Shown here: in pieces, positions 43,646 through 53,377 of the stretch
Layout of the letters: each line of letters opens with the position of its first letter
Position numbering within the stretch: position 1 is the first letter of the stretch
Assembly: GCF_010730575.1 (NCBI RefSeq)
Contig: NZ_AP022614.1
Span: forward strand, 5,394,001-5,458,000
Reading direction: 5' to 3'
From: Mycobacterium parmense
GTDB lineage: Bacteria > Actinomycetota > Actinomycetes > Mycobacteriales > Mycobacteriaceae
DNA length: 64,000 bases
Notes under the pieces: model-generated
The model's input: the letters and a program-made list of their open reading frames with translations, nothing else
What the model was told of the DNA's origin: nothing
The model's database searches: none
Translations under genes and position numbers: made by a program

Positions 43646-43660
43646 GAGAATACAATTCTC
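43646..43660 (+). promoter_or_regulatory. Palindrome GAGAATACAATTCTC over -10, amidohydrolase promoter
   Basis: Six-base arms GAGAAT/ATTCTC with a three-base centre. TACAAT at 43651-43656 inside it is a good -10 for the gene starting at 43683. Arms are the same as in 43105-43123 but inverted in order and more closely spaced, suggesting a related regulator. Confidence 0.5.
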
Positions 43661-43682
43661 GCAAATCAAGAAGGAGGATTTC

Positions 43683-44873
43683 ATGGGGCAGTTGTCGCAT
43701 CGGGAAGACGTCCCGTTTCCGATCTTTGACGCGGACAACCATCTTTACGAGCCGCCGGAGGCGCTGACCAAGTTCCTGCCCAAGGCGTACAAGGACTACG
43801 TCCAGTACGTGCAGATCAACGGGCGCACCAAGATCGCGATCCGCGGGCACATCAGCAACTACATTCCCAACCCGACGTTCGAGGTCGTCGCCCGGCCGGG
43901 TGCCTGGGAGGAATACTTCAAGTTCGGCAACCCGGACGGCAAATCCAAGCGCGAGCTGTTCGGTGAGCCGATGCGCGCGATCCCGGCGTTCTTCGAGCCC
44001 GGCCCGCGCCTGGAGAAGATGAACGAGCTGGGCCTGGACCGCACCCTGATGTTCCCGACGTTGGCCAGCCTGCTCGAGGAGCGGTTGCGCGACGACCCGG
44101 TTGCCATCCACGTCTTGGTCCATGCGCTGAACGAGTGGCTCGATGACGTCTGGGGCTTCAACTACGAGAACCGCATCTTCACCACCCCGGTGATTACCCT
44201 GCCGATCGTCGAGAAGGCGATCGAGGAGCTGGAGTGGGTGGTCAAGCGCGGCGCGCGCTGCATCTTGATCCGTCCGGCGCCGGTGCCCGGCTTCCGGGGC
44301 CCGCGGTCGTTCGCGCTGCCCGAGTTCGACCCGTTCTGGGAACGGGTCGTCGAGTACGACCTTCTGGTCGGCATGCACTCCAGCGACAGCGGTTACTCCC
44401 GGTACACGTCCGAGTGGGACGGTGCCGAACAGGAGATGCTGCCGTTCCAGACCAATGCGATGGGCATCCTCAACGAGTGGCGGCCGATCCAGGACGCGGT
44501 GGGCTCCTGGGTGATCCACGGTGCGCTCTACCGCCACCCGAAGCTGAAGGTCGCGATCGTCGAGGCCGGTTCGAAGTGGATGACCCCGCTGCTCGACGGC
44601 CTGGCCGAGGTCTTCCGGAAGGCTCCGGAGGCTTTCCCGAGTGACCCCGTCGAGATGGTCAAGAACCGGATCCACGTCAGCCCGTTCTTCGAGGACGGCA
44701 TCGACGATCTGGTCAACCTCGTCGGTGTGGATCAGGTCTTGTACGGCTCGGACTGGCCGCATCCGGAGGGGTTGGCGGAGCCCACCTTCTACGTCAACGC
44801 GTTGTCGCACCTGTCGGTCGACGACCAGGCGAAGATCATGGGCGGCAACCTCGGTCGACTCGTCACGGTGTAA
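43683..44873 (+). CDS. Amidohydrolase family (PF04909-type) protein
   Basis: 396 residues behind AAGGAGGATTTC. Metal-site motifs of the amidohydrolase-2 family: DADNHLYEP near residue 15 (in place of DxHxH, with Asn-His), HSSDSG in the middle, and the C-terminal YGSDWPHPEG with the metal Asp. Members are hydrolases or decarboxylases of ring compounds (ACMSD, gamma-resorcylate decarboxylase). Many mycobacterial catabolic loci carry such genes of unproven function. Twenty-six bases precede the FadD3-like ligase, so the two are probably one transcript. Confidence 0.88.
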   Translation: MGQLSHREDVPFPIFDADNHLYEPPEALTKFLPKAYKDYVQYVQINGRTKIAIRGHISNYIPNPTFEVVARPGAWEEYFKFGNPDGKSKRELFGEPMRAIPAFFEPGPRLEKMNELGLDRTLMFPTLASLLEERLRDDPVAIHVLVHALNEWLDDVWGFNYENRIFTTPVITLPIVEKAIEELEWVVKRGARCILIRPAPVPGFRGPRSFALPEFDPFWERVVEYDLLVGMHSSDSGYSRYTSEWDGAEQEMLPFQTNAMGILNEWRPIQDAVGSWVIHGALYRHPKLKVAIVEAGSKWMTPLLDGLAEVFRKAPEAFPSDPVEMVKNRIHVSPFFEDGIDDLVNLVGVDQVLYGSDWPHPEGLAEPTFYVNALSHLSVDDQAKIMGGNLGRLVTV

Positions 44874-44899
44874 CGCCCGCTGAACACCCACCCCGGGCG

Positions 44900-46372
44900 G
44901 TGACGATGCAGCGCGCGCAGCGCGGTGAGAAGGAACCGGCCAGTCAGATATGGCAGACCATCCCCGAGATGGTCTTGAGCGCGGCGGACCGCTTCGGCGA
45001 CGCGGAAGCTGTTGTCGATGGTCCGCTGCGCTTGACCTTCACTGAAGTTGTCGATCGGATCCGTTGCGCCGCGGGCGCGTTCGTGGATCTCGGCGTGTCC
45101 AAAGGGGAGCGGGTCGCGATCTGGGCGCCCAACTCGGCCGAATGGATCATCGCGGCATTCGGTCTGCTCACCGCGGGCGGTGTGCTGGTGCCCGTCAACA
45201 CCCGCTTCAAGGCGGAGGAGGCGGGCGACATCATCGCACGCAGCGGCGCGAAAGCTGTCCTGGTCCAGAAGGGATTCCTGGGCCAGGACTACCCCGCGCC
45301 CGCAGGGATCCCGGTGATCGATCTGGGTTCTGACTTTCTTTCCGGCGGCTCCCCGTTCGAGGCAACGATGAGCGGCACCGACATCTCGGACATCATCTTC
45401 ACCTCGGGCACAACCGGCCGGCCCAAGGGCGCGATGATGAACCACCGCCAGACGCTGAAGATGTATCAGGAGTGGGCGACTCTGGCGGATCTGCGTGAGG
45501 GCGACCGCTACCTGCAGATCAACCCGTATTTTCATACGTTCGGATTGAAGGCCGGCCTCGTCACCTCGTTCCTGCGGGGCGCGACGATGCTGCCCGTCGC
45601 GGTGTTCGACGTCGGGGCGGTTGTGGATCTCATTGCACGCGAACGCATCACGATGCTTCCCGGGCCGCCGACTCTGTACCATTCGTTGCTCACGGTCGGT
45701 GACAAGTCCAAGCTGTCTACCCTGCGGGCGGGTGTGACGGGCGCCGCCGACATCCCGGTCGAACTGGTCCGCCGCATCCACGGCGAGCTACCGTTTGAGA
45801 CGTTGATGACCGGTTACGGGCTTACCGAGGCCGGCAACGTGACATTGTCGCGGCCCGGTGACTCCTTCGAGGACGTCGCCACCACTGCGGGCCTGCCCTG
45901 CGAGGACGTCGAGGTGCGCATCGCCGGGGACGGCGAGGTTCTGGTGCGCGGATACGGCGTGATGCAGGGCTATCTCGACGACCCGGTCGCCACGGCCGAA
46001 ACGATCGACGCGGACGGCTGGCTGCACACCGGAGACCTGGGCAACCTGGACGAGTCCGGGCGACTTCGCGTGGTCGGACGCAAGAAGGACATGTTCATCG
46101 TCGGCGGGTTCAACGCCTACCCGGCCGAGATCGAGGGCTTCCTGATGAAGCACCCGGCGGTGGCGCAGGCCGCGGTGATCGGCGTTGCGGACGAGCGGCT
46201 GGGGCAGGTGGGCAAGGCGTTCGTGGTCAGGAAGAACGGGATCAGCGCCGACGAGCTGATCGGTTGGTGCCGTGAGCACATGGCCGGATTCAAGGTGCCA
46301 CGGTCGGTGCAGTTCCTCGAGGAGCTGCCGTTGAACGCCACCGGCAAAGTGGTCAAAGACTTGCTGCGATAG
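44900..46372 (+). CDS. FadD3-like acyl-CoA synthetase
   Basis: 490 residues from GTG (an ATG follows two codons later). P-loop IFTSGTTGRPKGAM, A5 MTGYGLTEAGNVTLS, A7 GWLHTGDLGNLDESGRLRVVGRKKDMF, and C-terminal Lys in LNATGKVVKDLL. Segments such as RYLQINPYFHTFGLKAG and LPGPPTLYHSLL closely resemble M. tuberculosis FadD3 (Rv3561), the ligase that activates the HIP propionate from cholesterol. It may be a paralogue rather than the orthologue, as the kstR2 regulon genes are not beside it. Confidence 0.9.
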   Translation: MTMQRAQRGEKEPASQIWQTIPEMVLSAADRFGDAEAVVDGPLRLTFTEVVDRIRCAAGAFVDLGVSKGERVAIWAPNSAEWIIAAFGLLTAGGVLVPVNTRFKAEEAGDIIARSGAKAVLVQKGFLGQDYPAPAGIPVIDLGSDFLSGGSPFEATMSGTDISDIIFTSGTTGRPKGAMMNHRQTLKMYQEWATLADLREGDRYLQINPYFHTFGLKAGLVTSFLRGATMLPVAVFDVGAVVDLIARERITMLPGPPTLYHSLLTVGDKSKLSTLRAGVTGAADIPVELVRRIHGELPFETLMTGYGLTEAGNVTLSRPGDSFEDVATTAGLPCEDVEVRIAGDGEVLVRGYGVMQGYLDDPVATAETIDADGWLHTGDLGNLDESGRLRVVGRKKDMFIVGGFNAYPAEIEGFLMKHPAVAQAAVIGVADERLGQVGKAFVVRKNGISADELIGWCREHMAGFKVPRSVQFLEELPLNATGKVVKDLLR

Positions 46373-46590
46373 GGGTGTCCGCCGGCTCACCCCCGACAGG
46401 ACAAACGCTGGTGCCCGCCATCCCGTCGGCATCGGCGCCGGCGGGCAGAATATCCGTGCAGATGCTCGCGCATCGACGCGTTCGCCGAGTAGTGTTGCCC
46501 CACGGCGCCGCCCGCGCGGGCGCCGACGCCCGGCCGCCTACGGCCAGCAGCAAATCTGCCGATGACGGCAGGTGGTAGAGGAGTTTCGCA

Positions 46591-46628
46591 GTGAGTCACG
46601 AGCAGCCCCGATTCCGGGCTGGTGAGAG

Positions 46629-46632
<4 letters not shown>
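46591..46632 (+). other. 13-codon upstream ORF or disrupted start of Mce-associated gene
   Basis: GTG at 46591 has a strong GAGGAG ribosome site eight bases upstream and reads VSHEQPRFRAGES then TGA. The TGA overlaps a TTG at 46629 that opens the Mce-associated frame (TTGA). The GTG-AGT-CA start is like that of the homologue at 744 ([11 protein letters not shown]). Either a coupling leader peptide or the true start separated by a one-base frameshift. Confidence 0.4.
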
Positions 46633-47569
<937 letters not shown>

Positions 47570-47573
<4 letters not shown>

Positions 47574-48226
47574 CCGCAGACGAGACGCCCGTCGACAAGG
47601 CGGCGCAGACAGAACAAAAGGCCGAAGCTGACGACGCGGCGAAAGTCGAGGAGACGGCCGACCGCGATTCCCCGAAGGACATCGACGGTCGCGGTGGGGC
47701 CGGCCGGCCCACGTCGCCGGCCACGCGGACCAAAGGGCGAACGTCCGCACGGATCGTCGCCGCCGTGCTGGCCGTGCTGGTCGTGAGCTCGCTGGCACTG
47801 CTCGGTGCGCTGTACTACTTCAGCTACCTGCCCGGCCGTGAGACCGACGTCGCGGCCGCCAAGACGGCGGTGGCGGCCGCCAGTGAGGGGACGGTGGCGA
47901 TCCTGTCCTATTCTCCCGACAGCCTCGACCGCGACTTCTCCACGGCCAAATCCCACCTGACCGGCGACTTCCTCTCGTATTACGACCAATTCACCCAGCA
48001 GATCGTCGCGCCGGCCGCCAAACAGAAGGAGGTGAAGACCACCGCGGTGGTGTTGCGCGCCGCCGTGTCGGATCTGCGTCCGGATTCCGCCGAAATCCTG
48101 CTTTTCGTCAACCAGAGCACACAGACCAAGGATCGGCCGGAGCCGACGTTCACCAACAGCAGCGTGTCCGTCAAACTGGCGAAAGCCAATGGAAAATGGC
48201 TCATCTCGTCGTTCAGCCCGGTATAG
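47570..48226 (+). CDS. Mce-associated membrane protein (second of pair)
   Basis: 218 residues from the GTG overlapping the previous stop. Acidic, polar N-terminus of about 65 residues, membrane segment RIVAAVLAVLVVSSLALLGALYYF, then VAILSYSPDSLDRDFSTAKSHLTGDFLSYY and a C-terminal NGKWLISSFSPV. Clear homologue of 17372-17989. This pair is transcribed alone, about 30 kb from the mce operon, so it may serve another Mce system. Confidence 0.88.
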
Positions 48227-48236
48227 GACCACCACG

Positions 48237-48860
48237 TTGAGCGCCGGCGACATTCACTCGATGGTGATCGCATCGGATTACCGCGTCCCCGATCCGACTC
48301 GGGTGTGGCCGCTGCTGGAGCGCAGAAAGTCCGCCCTCGCCGACATCGGCGCCCATCACGTGCTGGTCTATGTGTCGACGCACGACCGCGGGCGCGTGCT
48401 GGTGATGATCGGGGTGCACAGCCGTGAGCCCATCGTCGAACTGCTGCGCTCGAGGGTCTTCTTCGACTGGTTCGATGCCGCCGGCGTCGACGACATCCCG
48501 GCGGTGTTCGCCGGGGAGATCGTCGACAGGTTCGTCGCGAACCCTGCGACCACGCCCCGGGCGCCCGGAGTGGTGGTGGCCGCGATCGCATCGGTCGACG
48601 ACGTGATGACGCTGACCGCCGAAGTCGCTTCCGCGACCGACAGATTCACCAGCGCGGGAATTCGCAAGACATGGCTGTTCCGGGCCTTCGACGACGATCA
48701 CGAAGTACTGATCCTGCAGGAATTCCCCGACGAGGACAGTGCTCGGGAGTGGATCGACCACCCCGACGCCGCGGCCCAGTGGATGTCGAGGGCGGGCGTC
48801 GGTGCCTACCCGCCGCTGTTCGTCGGCCGGCTCTTCGACACGATGCGCATCGAGACGTAG
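48237..48860 (+). CDS. Conserved mycobacterial protein, function unknown
   Basis: 207 residues from a TTG (LSAGDIHSMVIASDYRVPDP); the ATG at 48261 is a more conservative start. The protein shows two similar halves, each about 90 residues: HHVLVYVSTHDRGRVLVMIGV with RVFFDWFDAAGVDDIPAVFAGE, and IRKTWLFRAFDDDHEVLILQEF with ARAWIDHP-like EWIDHPDAAAQWMSRAGVGAYPPLFVG. This suggests a duplicated ferredoxin-like (dimeric alpha-beta barrel type) fold. No membrane segment or catalytic motif is seen. Located between the Mce-associated pair and a Bfd-type protein. Confidence 0.7.
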   Translation: MSAGDIHSMVIASDYRVPDPTRVWPLLERRKSALADIGAHHVLVYVSTHDRGRVLVMIGVHSREPIVELLRSRVFFDWFDAAGVDDIPAVFAGEIVDRFVANPATTPRAPGVVVAAIASVDDVMTLTAEVASATDRFTSAGIRKTWLFRAFDDDHEVLILQEFPDEDSAREWIDHPDAAAQWMSRAGVGAYPPLFVGRLFDTMRIET

Positions 48861-48876
48861 GGGAGCGGACAGCGCG

Positions 48877-49065
48877 GTGTTCGTCTGCCTGTGTAACGGC
48901 GTCACCAGCCAAACGGTGTCCGAGGCCGTCGCGGCCGGGGCGTCGACGACGAAGGATGTGGCCCGGGCCTGCGGGGCGGGCGCCGAGTGCGGGCGCTGCC
49001 GGCGGACCGTCCAGGCGATACTGCGCTCGTCGAATACGGGGCGCACGCCCACCCGGTCGGGTTGA
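48877..49065 (+). CDS. Bacterioferritin-associated ferredoxin (Bfd)-like protein
   Basis: 62 residues from GTG with GGGGAGCGG upstream. Cysteines at 4, 6, 38 and 41 (CLC and CGRC) match the [2Fe-2S] ligand spacing of Bfd exactly. Bfd passes electrons to bacterioferritin to release iron. No bacterioferritin gene is in the window. C-terminal 15 residues are basic and probably disordered. Ends ten bases before the convergent pdc gene. Confidence 0.88.
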   Translation: MFVCLCNGVTSQTVSEAVAAGASTTKDVARACGAGAECGRCRRTVQAILRSSNTGRTPTRSG

Positions 49066-49074
49066 GCGCGCGCT

Positions 49075-50757
49075 TCAGCGGCGCGGGCTGCCGTCGGGTG
49101 ACACGGGCTGAACCAATTCGACCAGCAGCGTGGGGATTTCGAGCCGCGGCAGGACCACCTCGACGAACACCATGCAATCTCGATGCTCGGCCGCGGCGAT
49201 GAATGCATCGTCGAGCTCACCGTAGGTCTGGGCCCGGAAGGCGAGGTGATCACCGACGCCCAGCGCGCCCGGGACCTCGGTCCACCGCCAACTCACGATG
49301 TCGTTGTAGGGTGCGGTCTCCCCGTGGATGGCCCTTTCGACGGTGTAGCCGTCGTTGTTGACCACCACGATCACCGGCGACAGTCCCTCGCGGGCAAAGG
49401 TGCCGAGTTCCTGCACCGTCAGTTGCGCGGCGCCGTCACCGATCAGCAGCACCGTTCTGCGCTCCGGGTGGGCCACACCGGCCCCCAGCGCCGCGGGCAG
49501 CGTATAACCGATCGAGCCCCACAGTGGTTGGCCGATGAAGGTGACGCCCTGCGGCAGCCGGTGGTCGGCCATGCCGTAGAACGAGGTGCCCTGGTCGGCG
49601 AGCACGACGTTGCCGGGCGTGAGCGCCTCGCACAGCCGATCCCACACCATCTGCTGGGTCAGCGGTTGGTCGCGCGTCGGCGTTCCGGCCGGTTCTACGG
49701 GTGACTTGTCCGCCGGCGTCGCCACGGCCGGTGACGTGGCCCCGCGCCGGACCAGGATCTGCGCCAGCGCATCGAGCGCGGCGCTCATCTCCAGGGGGGC
49801 GAAAACCCGCCCGGCCACGCTGCTTTGGTACTGCCCGATGTCGATGTTGCGCGCGGGATCGATCCGCTGGCTGAAGAAGCCGCTGACCATGTCGGTGAAC
49901 ACCACCCCGGCGGTGACCAGGACGGGCGCGTCCTCGATCGCGCTGCGGACCGCCGGGGTGCTGGCCGATCCGGCGTAGATCCCCAGGTAGTGGGGCGAAC
50001 TTTCGTCGAGGAGGCTCTTGCCCCACATCAACGTCGCATAGGGCACCGCGTCGGCGGCCAGCAACTTCTCGAGCTCTGTGACCGCCTGCAGACGGTGCAC
50101 CAGCAGATCGGCCAGCACGGTCAGGTGGTGGTCGCCGACGAGGTCGGTGGCGGCCTCGACGAACGCCGACAGCGCGCGGGGGCTGGTGCCACCGGTGTAG
50201 CGGGGCAGCGGCCCGGCGGGCGGTTCGGTGGGGAAGCGGGCCACGTCGGTCGACATCAGGATGTAGCCGGGCCGCTTCTGTTCGCGCACCTCGCTGAGCA
50301 CCCGGTCGATCTCCCGGCGTGCGGTGGCCGGCATGAGATTGGCCTGGGCGCAGGTGATTTCGCGACTCACCCGGACAAAGTGCTCGAAGTCGCCGTCGCC
50401 CAGGGAGTGGTGCAGCGCACGCCTGGTGCCCTGGGCATCCTTGGAGGGGCCGCCGACGATGTGCACGACGGGCACGTGCTCGGCGTAGCTGCCCGCGATC
50501 GCGTTGGCCGCCGACAGCTCGCCCACCCCGAATGTGGTTACCACGGCCGACAATCCGCGAAGCCGTCCGTAGCCGTCGGCGGCGTAGCCGGCGTTCAGCT
50601 CGTTGGCGTTGCCCACCCACCGAATCGAAGGGTGCGCGACGACGTGGTCGAGGAACTCCAGGTTGTAGTCGCCGGGGACGCCGAAGATCTCGGAGACGCC
50701 GAGCTCCGCGAGCCGGTCGAGCAGATAGTCACCGACGGTGTAGAGGGGATCAGTCAC
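49075..50757 (-). CDS. pdc: Alpha-keto-acid (indolepyruvate/pyruvate-type) decarboxylase
   Basis: 560 residues from GTG, chosen because it lines up with the M. tuberculosis Rv0853c N-terminus ([18 protein letters not shown]); the frame extends 32 codons upstream through the divergent promoter. TPP enzyme: Glu53 in [16 protein letters not shown], metal motif GDG in [11 protein letters not shown] with NNDGY about 28 residues on. It decarboxylates a 2-keto acid to an aldehyde. The sequence is very close to my memory of Rv0853c over its full length. Divergent from the SRPBCC gene at 50822. Confidence 0.93.
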   Translation of the reverse strand: MTDPLYTVGDYLLDRLAELGVSEIFGVPGDYNLEFLDHVVAHPSIRWVGNANELNAGYAADGYGRLRGLSAVVTTFGVGELSAANAIAGSYAEHVPVVHIVGGPSKDAQGTRRALHHSLGDGDFEHFVRVSREITCAQANLMPATARREIDRVLSEVREQKRPGYILMSTDVARFPTEPPAGPLPRYTGGTSPRALSAFVEAATDLVGDHHLTVLADLLVHRLQAVTELEKLLAADAVPYATLMWGKSLLDESSPHYLGIYAGSASTPAVRSAIEDAPVLVTAGVVFTDMVSGFFSQRIDPARNIDIGQYQSSVAGRVFAPLEMSAALDALAQILVRRGATSPAVATPADKSPVEPAGTPTRDQPLTQQMVWDRLCEALTPGNVVLADQGTSFYGMADHRLPQGVTFIGQPLWGSIGYTLPAALGAGVAHPERRTVLLIGDGAAQLTVQELGTFAREGLSPVIVVVNNDGYTVERAIHGETAPYNDIVSWRWTEVPGALGVGDHLAFRAQTYGELDDAFIAAAEHRDCMVFVEVVLPRLEIPTLLVELVQPVSPDGSPRR

Positions 50758-50808
50758 GAGCACGACGGTACGCGGTCGAAATCGATCCGGCCGACATGCC
50801 ATTTCGCT

Positions 50809-50821
50809 TATTGTGCGGTCC
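50809..50821 (+). promoter_or_regulatory. -10 (TATTGT) of probable leaderless transcript
   Basis: TATTGT at 50809-50814 fits TANNNT, and exactly seven bases separate it from the ATG at 50822. No ribosome site is visible. This geometry is that of mycobacterial leaderless messages starting at the A of ATG. Confidence 0.55.
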
Positions 50822-51265
50822 ATGGCAATCAAAGAGTCTCGCGACATCGTCATCGAAGCCGGCCCCGGAGAGATCCTCGACGTGATCGCCGATTTCGACG
50901 CGATGCCGACGTGGTCGGAACCGCATCAGAGCGCGGAGGTGCTCGAAACGGGCGACGACGGCCGGCCGAGCAAGGTGAAGATGAAGGTCAGGGTCGCGGG
51001 CATCACCGACGAACAGGTGGTGGCCTATACCTGGGGCGCCGACGAGGTGAGCTGGACCCTGGTCAGTTCCTCCCAGCAGAAGGCGCAGGACGGGAAATAC
51101 ACCCTGGTGCCCCAGGGCGGCGACACGTTGGTCAAGTTCGAGCTGCTGGCGGACCCCAACGTCCCGTTGCCCGGCTTCGTCCTCAAGCGCGCGGTGAAGG
51201 GGACGATCGATTCCGCGACCAAGGCGCTGCGCGCGCGGGTGCTCGAGGTCAAGAAGGGTAAGTAG
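50822..51265 (+). CDS. SRPBCC (Bet v 1/START-like) family protein, Rv0854-like
   Basis: 147 residues. [23 protein letters not shown] is the N-terminal SRPBCC signature seen in polyketide-cyclase/dehydrase-like proteins; the rest is a beta-rich core ending in a long helix ([21 protein letters not shown]). Such proteins have a hydrophobic cavity for lipids or polyketides; no catalytic residue can be assigned. Five bases before far, probably one transcript. Same position and length as M. tuberculosis Rv0854. Two paralogues lie at 52411 and 52922. Confidence 0.88.
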   Translation: MAIKESRDIVIEAGPGEILDVIADFDAMPTWSEPHQSAEVLETGDDGRPSKVKMKVRVAGITDEQVVAYTWGADEVSWTLVSSSQQKAQDGKYTLVPQGGDTLVKFELLADPNVPLPGFVLKRAVKGTIDSATKALRARVLEVKKGK

Positions 51266-51270
51266 CCGCC

Positions 51271-52353
51271 ATGAGCGACGCGGGGCCGTTGGCCGGCGTG
51301 CGGGTCATCGAACTCGGCGGGATCGGGCCCGGGCCGCACGCGGGCATGGTGCTGGCCGACCTGGGCGCGGACGTGGTGCGGGTGCGGCGCCCGACGGGCG
51401 GCCTCACCATGCCGGCCGAGGATCGCGACCTGCTGCACCGGGGGAAGCGGATCGTCGACCTGGACGTCAAGACGCAGCCCCGCACGCTGCTGGGCCTGGC
51501 CGCCAAGGCCGACGTGCTGCTCGACTGCTTCCGTCCCGGCGCCTGCGAGCGACTGGGCATCGGTCCGCACGACTGCGCCGAGGTCAACCCCAGGCTGATC
51601 TTCGCCCGCATCACCGGCTGGGGCCAAGACGGCCCGCTGGCCCGGACCGCGGGCCACGACATCAATTACCTGTCTCGAACGGGTGCCCTGTCGGCGCTCG
51701 GCTACGCGGACCGGCCGCCGATGCCGCCCCTGAACCTCGTCGCCGACTTCGGTGGCGGCTCGATGCTGGTGCTGCTCGGCATCGTGATCGCACTGTACGA
51801 GCGGGAGCGCTCGGGCGAGGGGCAGGTGATCGACGCCGCGATGGTGGACGGCGTCAGCCTGCTAGCCCAGGTGATGTGGACCATGAAGTCGACCGGTGCG
51901 CTGCGGGACCGCCGCGAATCATTCCTGCTCGACGGCGGGGCCCCGTTCTACGGTTGCTACGAAACCTCCGACGGCAAGTACATGGCCGTCGGCGCCATCG
52001 AGCCGCAATTCTTCGCGGCGTTGCTCCATGGCCTCGGATTCGCGCCCGACGAGGTGCCCGGGCAATTCGACATCGGCGCCTACCCGCGACTGCGCGCCGC
52101 CTTCGCCGAGCGGTTCGCAACCCGGACGCGTGACGAGTGGACGGCGGTGTTCGCCGGCACCGACGCGTGCGCCACGCCGGTGTTGACGTGGAGCGAAGCC
52201 GCGAACGACGACCACCTGCGCGCGCGCTGCACGGTGATCACCGCGCACGGGGCCGACCAGGCCGCGCCGGCCCCGCGGTTTTCCCGAACGCCGGCCGGGC
52301 CGGTCGGACCGCCCCCGGCGGTCACCGTGGACCTTAACGAAATCGGCTGGTAG
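51271..52353 (+). CDS. far: CaiB/BaiF family CoA-transferase/racemase Far
   Basis: 360 residues. GVRVIELGGIGPGPHAGMVLADLGADVVRV is the class III CoA-transferase start; the catalytic Asp is in GHDINYLSRTGALS near residue 130, the pattern of alpha-methylacyl-CoA racemases rather than formyl-CoA transferases. Length and context match M. tuberculosis far (Rv0855), annotated as fatty-acid-CoA racemase. It would interconvert 2R/2S-methylacyl-CoA so that beta-oxidation of branched chains can proceed, fitting the nearby fadA/fadB. Confidence 0.9.
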   Translation: MSDAGPLAGVRVIELGGIGPGPHAGMVLADLGADVVRVRRPTGGLTMPAEDRDLLHRGKRIVDLDVKTQPRTLLGLAAKADVLLDCFRPGACERLGIGPHDCAEVNPRLIFARITGWGQDGPLARTAGHDINYLSRTGALSALGYADRPPMPPLNLVADFGGGSMLVLLGIVIALYERERSGEGQVIDAAMVDGVSLLAQVMWTMKSTGALRDRRESFLLDGGAPFYGCYETSDGKYMAVGAIEPQFFAALLHGLGFAPDEVPGQFDIGAYPRLRAAFAERFATRTRDEWTAVFAGTDACATPVLTWSEAANDDHLRARCTVITAHGADQAAPAPRFSRTPAGPVGPPPAVTVDLNEIGW

Positions 52354-52397
52354 CAAACCGTTTAAGCGAAACCTCCCCGCACCGGCCGCGGCGTTGC

Positions 52398-52410
52398 TAA
52401 GTTCGTCTCA
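52398..52410 (+). promoter_or_regulatory. -10 (TAAGTT) of probable leaderless transcript
   Basis: TAAGTT at 52398-52403, seven bases before GTG at 52411, with no ribosome site. The same hexamer and start context (CAGTGGCCGT) recur before the paralogue at 52922. Confidence 0.55.
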
Positions 52411-52866
52411 GTGGCCGTAAAAGCATCGCGAGAATTCGTCGTTGACGCGCCTCCGGAAAAGGTCATGGCGGCGCTCGAGGACGTCGGCGTCGTGTCGGGC
52501 TGGTCGCCGCTGCACAAGCACATCGAAGTGATCGACCGCTATCCGGATGGCCGGCCCCACCACGTCGCCGCCACCATCAGGATCCTGGGACTGGTGGACA
52601 AGGAAGTCCTGGAGTACCACTGGGGGCCCGACTGGGTGGTATACGACGCCAAGGGCACCGCGCAGCAACATGGCCAGCACGTCGAGTACAACCTGAAGCC
52701 CCAAGGAATGGACAAGACGTTGGTGCGATTCGACATCACCGTCGAGCCCGCCGGGCCGATACCGGCGTTCATCGTAAGGCGCGCAAGCGAGAACGTGATG
52801 AACGCCGCGGTGAAGGGATTGCGCGAAATGGTGACGGGTGTAGCCGATCCCGGCGGGCCGGGTTAG
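52411..52866 (+). CDS. SRPBCC family protein, Rv0856-like
   Basis: 151 residues from GTG (VAVKASREFVVDAPPEKVMAAL). SRPBCC fold; core segments LEYHWGPDWVVYDAKGTAQQHGQHVEYNL and TLVRFDITVEPAGPIPAF align closely with the next gene, so the two are tandem duplicates. Function unknown; a lipid- or polyketide-binding cavity is expected. Likely leaderless. Confidence 0.88.
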   Translation: MAVKASREFVVDAPPEKVMAALEDVGVVSGWSPLHKHIEVIDRYPDGRPHHVAATIRILGLVDKEVLEYHWGPDWVVYDAKGTAQQHGQHVEYNLKPQGMDKTLVRFDITVEPAGPIPAFIVRRASENVMNAAVKGLREMVTGVADPGGPG

Positions 52867-52907
52867 GCGACGCCGGTTTTTCTGCTCCGAAAACGGCAAA
52901 GCGGTTG

Positions 52908-52921
52908 TAAGTTGAGTCACA
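52908..52921 (+). promoter_or_regulatory. -10 (TAAGTT) of probable leaderless transcript
   Basis: TAAGTT at 52908-52913, eight bases before GTG at 52922. Nearly the same leader as the upstream paralogue, showing that the duplication included the promoter. Confidence 0.55.
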
Positions 52922-53377
52922 GTGGCCGTGCAAGCATCGTCGGAGATCGTGATCGGCGCGCCCCCGGAACTGATCATGGAGGCGCTCGCCGACATGGACG
53001 CTGTGCCGTTGTGGTCGGCGGTGCACAAACGGGTAGAGGTGGTCGACAAGAATCCCGACGGACGACCCCACCACGTGAAGGTCACCATCGCGGTGACCGG
53101 CATTCACGACACCGAGCTTCTCGAATACCACTGGGGCCCGGACTGGATGGTGTGGGACGCCGCCAAGACGGCCCAGCAGCATGGCCAGCACGGCGAATAC
53201 AACCTGATTCGCGAGAGCGACGACAAGACCCGGGTGAGGTTCACACTCACCGTCGAGCCGTCGGCGCCGCTGCCCGAGTTCTGGGTCAGCCGGGCCCGCA
53301 AGAAGATCCTCCGTTCGGCGCTGGAAGGGCTTCGGGACCGGGTAATGGGCGCCGACGGCGCAGCCCCGCCCCGTTAG
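52922..53377 (+). CDS. SRPBCC family protein, Rv0857-like
   Basis: 151 residues from GTG (VAVQASSEIVIGAPPELIMEAL). Shares LEYHWGPDWMVWDAAKTAQQHGQHGEYNL with its upstream neighbour. Tail-to-tail overlap of four bases with dapC. Same arrangement as M. tuberculosis Rv0857. No ribosome site; probably leaderless. Function unknown. Confidence 0.88.
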   Translation: MAVQASSEIVIGAPPELIMEALADMDAVPLWSAVHKRVEVVDKNPDGRPHHVKVTIAVTGIHDTELLEYHWGPDWMVWDAAKTAQQHGQHGEYNLIRESDDKTRVRFTLTVEPSAPLPEFWVSRARKKILRSALEGLRDRVMGADGAAPPR

